Program-made: the position numbers and the translations under genes
From: Burkholderiales bacterium
GTDB lineage: Bacteria; Pseudomonadota; Gammaproteobacteria; Burkholderiales; Burkholderiaceae_C
Length of the DNA: 64,000 bases
Direction of reading: 5' to 3'
NCBI GenBank assembly: GCA_016000265.1
Contig: JAECRL010000001.1
Location: 310,001-374,000, forward strand
Part shown: one piece after another, positions 1 through 7,020 of the stretch
Position numbering within the stretch: position 1 is the stretch's first letter
Layout: every line of letters begins with the position of its first letter
The notes under the pieces: model-generated
Database searches by the model: none
What the model saw: the letters and a program-made list of their open reading frames with translations, nothing else
What the model was told of the DNA's origin: nothing

Positions 1-1
1 G

Positions 2-658
2 GGCACCGTGCTGGGGCAGGACCCGGGCATGCAGACCATCGTCAAGCTGCGCGTGATCGGCCGCAATCAGCAGCTGTTGCGCGTGGATTTCGAGCGCGAG
101 CCCACCCACGAGGTGCTGGCGCAGATGCTGGGCGACTTCGAGCGCGAGCTCGCGCGCCACGACGTGGTGCTGTTCTCGGACTACGGCAAGGGCGGCCTGG
201 CCCACATCCCCCGCATGATCGAGATGGCGCGCCAGGCCGGCAAGCCGGTGCTCGTCGACCCCAAGGGCAGCGACTACAGCCGCTACGCCGGTGCCACCGT
301 GATCACCCCCAACCGCGCCGAGCTGCAGCAGGTGGTGGGCAACTGGAAGGACGAGGCCGACCTGACCGCCAAGGCCCGCGCCCTGCGCGAGCAACTCAAG
401 CTCCAGGCCCTGCTGTTGACCCGCTCGGAGGAGGGCATGTCCCTGTTCGAGGGCGACGCCATCCACCACGTGCAGGCGCAGGCCCGTGAGGTGGCCGACG
501 TCACCGGTGCGGGAGACACCGTGATCGCCACCATGGCCCTGATGCTGGCCTGTGGCCTGTCGCTGCAAGACGCGATGGCCCACGCCAACCGCGCCGGTGG
601 CCTGGTGGTGGCCAAGTTCGGCACCGCCACGCTGAGCTACGAGGAGCTGTTCGCATGA
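2..658 (+). CDS. rfaE1: D-glycero-beta-D-manno-heptose-7-phosphate kinase (RfaE domain I), 5' end outside window
   Basis: Cytosolic PfkB/ribokinase-family sugar kinase that phosphorylates heptose 7-phosphate at C1 on the route to ADP-heptose for the LPS inner core. Only the C-terminal ~218 residues are visible; the frame is open from base 2, so the start lies before the window. Seen: the substrate/ATP-side segment TPNRAEL and the PfkB signature DVTGAGDT (about bases 499-522), whose Asp is the family's catalytic base. The protein ends right after the kinase domain, so unlike E. coli HldE it carries no adenylyltransferase domain; that activity is in the next gene, whose ATG overlaps this stop by 4 bp (ATGA), implying translational coupling. 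Confidence 0.93.
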   Translation, partial: GTVLGQDPGMQTIVKLRVIGRNQQLLRVDFEREPTHEVLAQMLGDFERELARHDVVLFSDYGKGGLAHIPRMIEMARQAGKPVLVDPKGSDYSRYAGATVITPNRAELQQVVGNWKDEADLTAKARALREQLKLQALLLTRSEEGMSLFEGDAIHHVQAQAREVADVTGAGDTVIATMALMLACGLSLQDAMAHANRAGGLVVAKFGTATLSYEELFA

Positions 659-1698
659 GCGAGCGCGCCCAGCCCCAGCTGATGGACAAGGTCTGCGCCC
701 GCGAAGACCTGCCGGCCCGCCTGGCCGACCTGCCCCGCCCCATCGTCTTCACCAACGGGGTGTTCGACGTGCTGCACCGCGGCCACGTGGCCTACCTGCA
801 CAACGCCAGCCAGTTGGGTGGCTCGCTGGTGGTGGCGGTCAACTCCGACGCCTCGGCGCGATCGCTGGGCAAGGGCCCTGACCGACCCCTCAACCGCGCA
901 GAAGACCGCGCCGCCGTGCTGGCCGGCCTGGCCTCGGTGGCGCTGGTGACCTTTTTTGACGAGCGCACGCCCGTGTCCCTGATCAAGGAGGCCCGCCCCG
1001 ATGTGTACGTCAAGGGCGGCGACTACGACATGGAGGCGCTGGAGGAGACGGCGGTGGTGCGCTCCTGGGGCGGCGAGTCCCTGGCCATCCCCTTCGTGGA
1101 CGGCTACTCGACGACCTCGCTGGTCAAGCGCATCCGCGCCGGGGCGCCGCGCAAGGCGGCCTTCCTGGATCGCGACGGCGTCATCAACCTGGACCGCGCT
1201 TACGTGCACCAGTGGGACGAGTTCGAGTTCGTGCCCGGTGCCGTCGACGCCATGCGCCGCCTGCGCGAAGCCGGCTACGCCCTGGTCGTGGTGACCAACC
1301 AGTCCGGGCTGGCGCGCGGCATGTACACCGAAGCGCAGTTCCAGGAGCTGACGCGCCACATGCGGGCCGCGCTGGCCGAGGCGGGCGCCGAGGTGGAGGC
1401 CGTGTACCACTGCCCGCATCACCCCAAGGGCAGCGTGCCGGAGCTGGCCGTCGATTGCGATTGCCGCAAGCCCGAGCCCGGCATGATCCTGCGCGCGGCC
1501 AAGGAGCTGAACCTGTCGCTGGCCGACTCGTTCCTGGTGGGCGACAAGCCCTCGGACATCGAAGCGGCCCGGGCGGCCGGCCTGGGGCGCGCCTACATCG
1601 TGCAGTCGGACAACGAGGAGTCGACCGACGGCCTGGCCGGCGCCGATGCGGGCTACGCCGACCTGGCGGCTTGCGTGGACGCGTTGCTGGCGCGCTGA
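655..1698 (+). CDS. Fused heptose-1-phosphate adenylyltransferase / GmhB heptose-1,7-bisphosphate 7-phosphatase
   Basis: 347 residues with two enzymes of the ADP-heptose pathway. Residues ~25-160 are a nucleotidyltransferase (RfaE domain II/HldE C-terminal type): TNGVFDVLHRGH carries the HxGH signature (H41, H44), and YSTTSLVKRI is the family's end motif. Residues ~167-347 are a HAD phosphatase of the GmhB type: nucleophile D172 and acid D174 in LDRDGVIN, TNQSG at 214-218, Zn ligands C253, H255, C268 and C270, K272, and GDKPSD at 296-301. All catalytic and metal residues of both domains are present. The protein would perform steps 3 and 5 of the path, on either side of step 4 (kinase is step 2). 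The 3' end overlaps the convergent glycosyltransferase gene by 46 bp. Confidence 0.93.
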   Translation: MSERAQPQLMDKVCAREDLPARLADLPRPIVFTNGVFDVLHRGHVAYLHNASQLGGSLVVAVNSDASARSLGKGPDRPLNRAEDRAAVLAGLASVALVTFFDERTPVSLIKEARPDVYVKGGDYDMEALEETAVVRSWGGESLAIPFVDGYSTTSLVKRIRAGAPRKAAFLDRDGVINLDRAYVHQWDEFEFVPGAVDAMRRLREAGYALVVVTNQSGLARGMYTEAQFQELTRHMRAALAEAGAEVEAVYHCPHHPKGSVPELAVDCDCRKPEPGMILRAAKELNLSLADSFLVGDKPSDIEAARAAGLGRAYIVQSDNEESTDGLAGADAGYADLAACVDALLAR

Positions 1699-2765
1699 TA
1701 GACCGCGAGGTTGCCCGCGACCATCGCGTCGATCGAGAAGCGCTGCTCCACCCACCGGCGCCCCGCAGCGCCATAGTGTTGGCGCAGCTCGGGCGAGGCC
1801 AGCAGCTTGCTGAGCTCGCGCACCAGCGCGCCGGTGTCGCCGGGCTCGATCAGCTCGCCGTTCAGGCCGGGCTGGATGATCTCGGGGATGCCCCCGGCGC
1901 GACCGCCCACCAGCGGCACGCCGCAGGCCGCGGCTTGCAGCAGGGACACGCCCAGGCCCTCCATGAAGGCGGGGTGAGCCAGCACGTCCAGGCAGGGCAG
2001 CACGCGGTCGAGGTCCTTGCGAAAGCCCGGCAGGATGACGTGACGCGACAGCAGCGCGTCGGCCTGCACGCGGGCCTGGATCTCGCCATGCAGCGGGCCC
2101 TGGCCGAACAGGATGACCTTGAGCCGCGGGTGCTGCGCGACCACCGCGGGCAGGGCGTCCAGCAGCGTCGAGTGGCCCTTGCGCGCGATGAACTGCGCCA
2201 CCATGCCGATGCTGAGCTCGTCGTCGGCCAGGCCGAAGGCCTCGCGGAACCAAGCCAGGTGGCTGCGGTCGGGCCGGTAGTGGTCGGTGTCGACGGCGCT
2301 GAGCACGCAGTGCAGCTTGGCCGGCGGCACCCCTTCGGAGAGCAGCACCTGGCGGATGCCGTCGGAGATGGTCACGACCTCGTCGTACAGGCGGTACTTG
2401 AGGCGCACCACGAAGCGCGATTCGGGGTTGTCCACGCGGCGGCTGAGCACCACGGGCACGCCTTCGAGGCGCGCGGCGACGGCGCCCCAGATGTCGCTGC
2501 CCCGGCGGCTGTGCAGGTGGACCACGTCCGGGCGGAACTCGCGGATGAGGCGGCGCAGGCGACCGGTCAGGCCGATGTCGGCGTCGCCCTTCATGGGCAG
2601 GGCTGCGATGCGGGCGTGGGGCGCGGCCTCGGTGGCGATGGCGCTGCCGGTGGGACAGGCCAGCACGCAGTCCACGCCGCGTGCCTTGAGCCCGCGCAGC
2701 AGGAAGACCACCTGCAGCGCGCCGCCGTACAGGTGCATGCCGGCTTCGACGTGCAGGACCTTCAT
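1653..2765 (-). CDS. Glycosyltransferase family 4 (GT-B), probably LPS core/outer polysaccharide
   Basis: 370 residues. N-terminal acceptor-binding half begins MKVLHVEAGMHLYGGALQ, a GT4-type start with a glycine loop. C-terminal nucleotide-sugar half has FGQGPL and the family E-x7-E region with GGIPEIIQPGLNGELIEPGD near residues 290-315. Predicted cytosolic face of the inner membrane, adding a hexose or similar sugar to a lipid-linked acceptor; donor and acceptor cannot be read from sequence. Its ATG overlaps the stop of the upstream GT9 gene by 4 bp, so it is the last gene of the leftward operon that starts near 6158. The final ~12 residues run into the 3' end of the opposing heptose gene. 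Confidence 0.88.
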   Translation of the reverse strand: MKVLHVEAGMHLYGGALQVVFLLRGLKARGVDCVLACPTGSAIATEAAPHARIAALPMKGDADIGLTGRLRRLIREFRPDVVHLHSRRGSDIWGAVAARLEGVPVVLSRRVDNPESRFVVRLKYRLYDEVVTISDGIRQVLLSEGVPPAKLHCVLSAVDTDHYRPDRSHLAWFREAFGLADDELSIGMVAQFIARKGHSTLLDALPAVVAQHPRLKVILFGQGPLHGEIQARVQADALLSRHVILPGFRKDLDRVLPCLDVLAHPAFMEGLGVSLLQAAACGVPLVGGRAGGIPEIIQPGLNGELIEPGDTGALVRELSKLLASPELRQHYGAAGRRWVEQRFSIDAMVAGNLAVYQRASNASTQAARSA

Positions 2766-3859
2766 GTGGTGACCTCCAGCAGCGTGGTGGCGGCGTCGCG
2801 CACGCGCTCGACGGTGAGCTGCGTCATGCAGGTGAAGGCCCCGTTGCAGGTGGGGCGGCGGCGGCAGGGCGAGCAGGGCAGGGCGTCGTACAGGATGCGG
2901 GTGCGGGGCGTGTGGCCCGCCCGCTGCGGCCCTTCGCGGTAAGGCCGCGTCGAGCCGAACAGCGCCACCGTGGGCACGCGCAGCGCCGATCCCATGTGGG
3001 TCAGGCCGGTGTCCACGCCGATGAGCAGTTGCGCCTCGGCGATCAGGGCCACGCTTTCGTCGAGCTTGAGGCGGCCGGCCAGGTTCAGCAGCCCGACCCG
3101 GCTGGCGGCGATGCGCCCGGCGGCGTCCCGGTCGGCCGGGCCACCCAGGATGACGGGCTGCAGGCCCCGCTCCAGCAGCTGGCCCGCGAGCTCCCCCCAG
3201 TTGCCTTCGACCCAGTGCTTCTGCGGGCGGGTGGTGAAGGGCGCCAGGATCACCAGCGGGCGGGCTGGGTCGGTGCGCAGTCCGGCTTGGTCGAGGGCCT
3301 CGGCCAGCGTGGCGTGGGCGCGCGATCGGGGCGCCTCGCCCACGGCCAGGTCGTGCACGAAGCTGCCGGCGGGCGCGCCCAGGTGATGCGCCAGGAAGCG
3401 GTACTCCGAGCCCATCACGGGGTCGGCGCCCGGCGGTGGGGTCACGACCTCGTGCACCAGGTGGTGGCTTCCTTCGCGGGCGATGATGCTGACGCGGCGC
3501 GGGGCGCCAGTGAACCAGGCGATCAGGCCGCTCTTGAGCAGGCCCTGGCAGTCCAGCACCAGGTCGAAGTGTTCGGCGCGCAGGCGGGTGCGAAAGGCGC
3601 GCACCTCGCGCCACAGGGCCAGGTGGCGGCGGGCCTTGAGCAGCGCCGTCCACTCCGCTCGCGGCCAGACGATGACCTGCTTGAGCTGCGGGTTGTGCTG
3701 CAGCAGGGGCACGCAGCCGGCCTCACACACCCACGACAGTTCCGCCTCGGGGTAGCGGGCTTTGAGCGCGGGGATCAGGCCGGAGGCCATGACGATGTCG
3801 CCCAGGGCCGACAGGCGCACGATGAGGATGCGGCGGGGGGAGGGGGCGGGGCTCGTCAT
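2762..3859 (-). CDS. Glycosyltransferase family 9 (ADP-heptose:LPS heptosyltransferase-like)
   Basis: 365 residues. Starts with the GT9 signature ILIVRLSALGDIVMA near residues 10-25 and ends with the donor-site region LLIGVDTGLTHMGSALRVPTVALFG, typical of WaaC/WaaF/WaaQ. Late cysteines (CSPCRRRPTC, CNGAFTC) are common in this family. Likely transfers L-glycero-D-manno-heptose from ADP-heptose to the LPS inner core, which fits the heptose-synthesis genes converging on this operon. It might be heptosyltransferase I or a further one; sequence alone does not settle this. ATGA overlaps link it to the GT4 genes before and after. Start chosen at 3859, where the LPS-type N-terminus begins, rather than earlier in-frame codons. 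Confidence 0.9.
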   Translation of the reverse strand: MTSPAPSPRRILIVRLSALGDIVMASGLIPALKARYPEAELSWVCEAGCVPLLQHNPQLKQVIVWPRAEWTALLKARRHLALWREVRAFRTRLRAEHFDLVLDCQGLLKSGLIAWFTGAPRRVSIIAREGSHHLVHEVVTPPPGADPVMGSEYRFLAHHLGAPAGSFVHDLAVGEAPRSRAHATLAEALDQAGLRTDPARPLVILAPFTTRPQKHWVEGNWGELAGQLLERGLQPVILGGPADRDAAGRIAASRVGLLNLAGRLKLDESVALIAEAQLLIGVDTGLTHMGSALRVPTVALFGSTRPYREGPQRAGHTPRTRILYDALPCSPCRRRPTCNGAFTCMTQLTVERVRDAATTLLEVTT

Positions 3860-4938
3860 GCGTGTGAGGGGTGCAGGCACCGTTGGTACAGGGCCAGGGT
3901 GCGCGCCACCATGGCGTGGGCCGTGAGGTGCTCGGTGTGTTGCTGGCGTCCGGACTCGGCCAGCCGCTTGGCCAGCGTGGGTTCGGTGCGCAGGCGCTCG
4001 ATGCCCTGGGCCAGGGCCGCGGGGTCTTCGGGGGGCACGAGCAGGCCGGTGTCGAGGTCGCGCACGATCTCGGGCACGCCGCCCACGCGCGTCGCCACCA
4101 CGGGCAGGTGGGCCGCGAAGGCCTCGATCACGGCGATCGACAGGGCCTCGCGGCGCGAGGACAGCGCGAAGGCGTCGAAGGCCGGCAGCAGGCGCTGCAC
4201 GTCTTGCCGATAGCCCAGGCGGTGCACGCGCTCGGCCTGGGCGGCGGGCAGCGAGGCCAGGGTGTCGCTCAGCGTGCGGCCGAACTCGGTGTCGGGGTCG
4301 CCGATGAGGTAGAGGTGCACGCTCGCGTCGGTTTGCCGCAGGGCCTCGATGAGCAGGTCCTGGCCCTTGTCGCGCACGAAGCGCCCGGCGTTGACGACGG
4401 CGAAGGCGCTCTGCGGGATGCCCAGCTCGAGCCGCAAGGCCGCGCGCTGATCGGCTGACGGCGGGGGCGGGCCTTCGGGAACGCCGTTGTAGATCAGGCT
4501 CACGTCGCGCTCGGCGTAGCCGGCGGACAGCAGCCCGTCTCGCACCGCCCCCGAGACGGCGATGATGTGACCGCAGCGCTGCATGTGCGTGCGCGCGGTG
4601 GTGGCGTGGGCGGTGCAGATGGCCAGCGGGGCGCGGTGGCGGTGCCCCGCTCGACCGGCGTACATGGCGCCGCGGATGAGGTGGCCGTGGACCACGTCGG
4701 CATGCCAGCGGCGCACGAGCTGGCGCAGCTTCCAGTGCGACCACACGTCGAGCAGGCCGTGCATGGGGATGTGCTCGCACTCGATGCCGGCGGCGGCGCA
4801 GGAGCGCCCCAGCCAGGAGTCCATGGGGCCGGCGTAGCAGACCGCGTGGCCGGCTTCACGCTGGCCTTTCATCATCAGCAGGGCGTGGCTCTCGGCGCCG
4901 CCGTAGCCGTGGCTGTGCAGGACGTGGACGATGCGCAT
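3856..4938 (-). CDS. Glycosyltransferase family 4 (GT-B)
   Basis: 360 residues. N-terminal MRIVHVLHSHGYGGAESHAL is a typical GT4 acceptor loop; the C-terminal half has NAGRFVRDKGQDLLIEAL, SRREALSIAVIEAFA (E-x7-E donor motif) and GGVPEIVRDLDTGLLVPPED. Probably an LPS or capsule sugar transferase at the cytosolic side of the inner membrane. It starts 14 bp after the stop of the polysaccharide deacetylase gene and its stop overlaps the start of the GT9 gene, so the three transferases should be co-translated. Substrate unknown. Confidence 0.88.
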   Translation of the reverse strand: MRIVHVLHSHGYGGAESHALLMMKGQREAGHAVCYAGPMDSWLGRSCAAAGIECEHIPMHGLLDVWSHWKLRQLVRRWHADVVHGHLIRGAMYAGRAGHRHRAPLAICTAHATTARTHMQRCGHIIAVSGAVRDGLLSAGYAERDVSLIYNGVPEGPPPPSADQRAALRLELGIPQSAFAVVNAGRFVRDKGQDLLIEALRQTDASVHLYLIGDPDTEFGRTLSDTLASLPAAQAERVHRLGYRQDVQRLLPAFDAFALSSRREALSIAVIEAFAAHLPVVATRVGGVPEIVRDLDTGLLVPPEDPAALAQGIERLRTEPTLAKRLAESGRQQHTEHLTAHAMVARTLALYQRCLHPSHA

Positions 4939-4952
4939 GGGCGTGTCGGTGC

Positions 4953-5723
4953 TCAGATCGGGCCCTGGTCGGGCACGGCGGCCTGGCCTTTGCGCGCCTG
5001 CTTGGCGTGCAGCTTCCAGGCGAAGCCCAGCACGTTGTCGCCGTACGAGATGGCCTTGCGCGTGAGCTCGAAGGGGTTGTCCGAGAAGTTGGCTGCGCCG
5101 CGGATGCAGGTCGTGGCGGTGCGGTAGCCGGCTTCGGCGACGAGGTCGCGCGCCCGCAGGCTGTAGTCGCCGTAGGGGTAGCAGAAATCGTCGATCGCCG
5201 CGCCCGTCAGGTCCTCCAGCGAGGCCTTGCTGTCGAAGATCTCTCGGCGTTGTCGCTCGGCACTCAGGGTGGACAGGCGCGGGTGCGTCACGGCGTGCGA
5301 ACCGAAGTTGCAGCCCTCGCGGTGGAGCTGGCGCACGGCCTGGGCGTCCATCAGCCGGGGCAGCTCGGGGCGCTCGCTGAGCCACTCGGCCTGCTTGCCG
5401 ATCAGCGAGCTCACCAGGTAGACGGTGGCGGGGAAGCCGTGTTCCTGCAGCGCAGGCCAGGCGTGCTCGCGGAAGTCGTCGTAGCCGTCGTCGACCGTGA
5501 TGACGACCGAGCGGCGGCGCAGGGGGGCGCCCTCGAAGAGGCGCTCACGCGCCTGCGCCGGGCCGATCACGTCGAAGCCGGCCAGACTCAGGTAGCGCAG
5601 TTGCGCGCGGAAGCGGTCGATGTGGCAGAACAGGGCCCGGTGCGCGTCGGGGCGCGGGTAGCGGCCGATCTGGTGGTACATCAGGATCGACAGGGGCGGC
5701 GTGGCCGGGGGCTGGGTGCTCAT
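4953..5723 (-). CDS. Polysaccharide deacetylase (NodB homology domain)
   Basis: 256 residues, carbohydrate esterase family 4. Motif 1 TVDDGYDD (catalytic base Asp and metal Asp), motif 2 SHAVTHPRLS (metal-binding SHxxxH), motif 3 CYPYGDYS. These residues predict metal-dependent removal of an N-acetyl group from a sugar. No signal peptide or membrane segment is obvious (it starts MSTQPPATPPLSILMYHQIG), so it may act in the cytosol on a lipid-linked or nucleotide-linked precursor. Lying in an operon with three glycosyltransferases, it most likely trims a GlcNAc or similar residue in the glycan those enzymes build. This role is inference; peptidoglycan or chitin-type substrates are alternatives. 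Confidence 0.88.
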   Translation of the reverse strand: MSTQPPATPPLSILMYHQIGRYPRPDAHRALFCHIDRFRAQLRYLSLAGFDVIGPAQARERLFEGAPLRRRSVVITVDDGYDDFREHAWPALQEHGFPATVYLVSSLIGKQAEWLSERPELPRLMDAQAVRQLHREGCNFGSHAVTHPRLSTLSAERQRREIFDSKASLEDLTGAAIDDFCYPYGDYSLRARDLVAEAGYRTATTCIRGAANFSDNPFELTRKAISYGDNVLGFAWKLHAKQARKGQAAVPDQGPI

Positions 5724-5750
5724 GGACGGGGCTGGAGTGCAGGGGGGACT

Positions 5751-6158
5751 TTACCGCAGGCCTTTTGCGCCGTAGGGGCAGTGCCCCGGGCGCGGGCCGA
5801 CCTGCGGGTGCTTGCGGCAGGTGGCGGGGCGTCGTTCGTAGACCGTGCAGCGTCGCGTGACGGCGTCCAGGAAGCGGCAGTCGCCACTGGCGCGGCGAGC
5901 CAGCGTGAACACCTCGTGCTTGAAGTTGAAGTGGTCGATCAGGCCGGCCTTGCTCAGCCGCTTGGCGATCTGCTTGGGGGCCTCGTGCTCGGCCTCGAAC
6001 GGGTCCACCAGCGCCAGGCGGACCAGGTCGGGCAGGCGAACTTCCACCGGCATGGTGCAGCAGTTGGCCGCGCAGGTGTCGCACAGGCCGCTGCGGTAGC
6101 GGCTCCAGGTGTCCGGGCGATCGATGTCGACCAGGTGGATCGAAGGCTTCACATTCAA
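5751..6158 (-). CDS. YkgJ-family cysteine-cluster protein (zinc/iron-chelating domain)
   Basis: About 135 residues. Cysteines are grouped as CDTCAANCC near the N-terminus and then DCRFLD, RRCTVYERRPATCRK and HCPYG towards the end, the pattern of the UPF0153/YkgJ domain thought to bind a metal ion or Fe-S cluster; its biochemical role is not established. The start is unusual: TTG at 6158 or GTG at 6152, no in-frame ATG nearby. First gene of the leftward glycosyltransferase operon (27 bp before the deacetylase gene) and divergent from the TetR gene, so the shared 115-bp spacer holds its promoter. Confidence 0.8.
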   Translation of the reverse strand: MNVKPSIHLVDIDRPDTWSRYRSGLCDTCAANCCTMPVEVRLPDLVRLALVDPFEAEHEAPKQIAKRLSKAGLIDHFNFKHEVFTLARRASGDCRFLDAVTRRCTVYERRPATCRKHPQVGPRPGHCPYGAKGLR

Positions 6159-6162
6159 GCGC

Positions 6163-6177
6163 CTGAGTCGGGCTCAG
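6163..6177. repeat. Inverted repeat CTGAG-N5-CTCAG
   Basis: Five-base arms with a 5-base centre, just upstream of the YkgJ gene start in the divergent spacer. One of three GAGTC-containing inverted repeats between 6163 and 6269. It could be an operator; binding protein unknown. Confidence 0.35.
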
Positions 6178-6210
6178 CAAGGTGGGGCGGGGTGCCGATT
6201 ATGAGGGTTC

Positions 6211-6223
6211 ACCCGAGTCGGGT
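6211..6223. repeat. 13-bp perfect palindrome ACCCGAGTCGGGT
   Basis: ACCCGA and TCGGGT flank a single central G. It lies midway between the divergent YkgJ and TetR genes, 51 bp upstream of the preferred TetR ATG, a usual place for a TetR operator. Confidence 0.4.
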
Positions 6224-6256
6224 TCGCTTGGTGTGGAGGGCATGATGTGGGAAATC

Positions 6257-6269
6257 TGAGTCTCACTCA
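6257..6269. repeat. Inverted repeat TGAGT-CTC-ACTCA next to the TetR start
   Basis: Perfect 5-base arms with a 3-base centre, ending 4 bp before the ATG at 6274. A repressor bound here would block translation or early transcription of the regulator gene, so it is a candidate autoregulatory site. Inference from position and symmetry only. Confidence 0.4.
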
Positions 6270-6273
6270 AATC

Positions 6274-7017
6274 ATGAGCCTTTCCCCCCTCCCAACCGAC
6301 CGGGCGCGCGCCCCCTCTCGCGGTGCCGATCGCGCTTCTGGTCGCACCGCCCGCTCGCAGTCGCGGCTCAGCGATTTGTTGAGTGCGGCTCGAAGCGTGT
6401 TTTCGTCGTGCGGCTACCAGCGCGCCACCATGGCCCAGATCGCCGAGGCCGCAGGCGTCTCGGAGGCCACCGTCTTCACCTACTTCGCGGGCAAGCGCGA
6501 GCTGTGCATCCAGGTCATCACCCACTGGTATGACGAGATCAGCAGCGAGCTGGAGCGCGACGTGCCGCGCCTGCACGGCGTGCACGCCAAGCTCAGCCAC
6601 GTGGTGCGCGCGCACCTGGTCACGCTGCTGGCCGACGGCTCGGGCATGTGCGCCCTGGTGCTGGGCGAGGGGCGCGCCGCCGAGCCCGAGCTCGCCGCGG
6701 CCATCGCCGAGTGCAAGCGCCGCTACACCGCCCCCTTGATGGACTGCCTGGCCGAGGCGCAGGCTCAGGGCCACATCCGCCAGGACATGCCCTTGCGGCT
6801 GCTGCGCGAGCTGGTCTACGGCTCGATGGAGCACGTGCTGTGGGACGCCATCGAGTCGGCCCGCCGCCCGCGCATCGACGAAACCGCCGAACAACTCACC
6901 GAACTCATCTGGGCCGCGCTGATGCCGCGCGACGCCTCGCTGGCCGCCCTCAGTCGCTTCCGCGACGAGGTCAGCCAGGCGCTGCGCCACGTGCAACCCC
7001 CGCTCACCGGAGCCTGA
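6274..7017 (+). CDS. TetR/AcrR-family regulator, probable regulator of the leucine/isovalerate operon (LiuQ-like)
   Basis: 247 residues from ATG 6274; an in-frame GTG at 6247 would add nine residues and cover one inverted repeat, so the ATG is preferred. The helix-turn-helix is clear: ATMAQIAEAAGVSEATVFTY followed by FAGKREL, with a basic Ser/Arg-rich lead of ~25 residues before it. The C-terminal ~170 residues form the usual ligand/dimer domain and resemble no particular class that I can name. It sits 3 bp before the first liu gene in the same direction, so it is probably cotranscribed with, and controls, the leucine-degradation genes. TetR regulators of such operons in betaproteobacteria have been called LiuQ; identity with that group is inferred from context. 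Confidence 0.85.
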   Translation: MSLSPLPTDRARAPSRGADRASGRTARSQSRLSDLLSAARSVFSSCGYQRATMAQIAEAAGVSEATVFTYFAGKRELCIQVITHWYDEISSELERDVPRLHGVHAKLSHVVRAHLVTLLADGSGMCALVLGEGRAAEPELAAAIAECKRRYTAPLMDCLAEAQAQGHIRQDMPLRLLRELVYGSMEHVLWDAIESARRPRIDETAEQLTELIWAALMPRDASLAALSRFRDEVSQALRHVQPPLTGA

Positions 7018-7020
7018 CCC

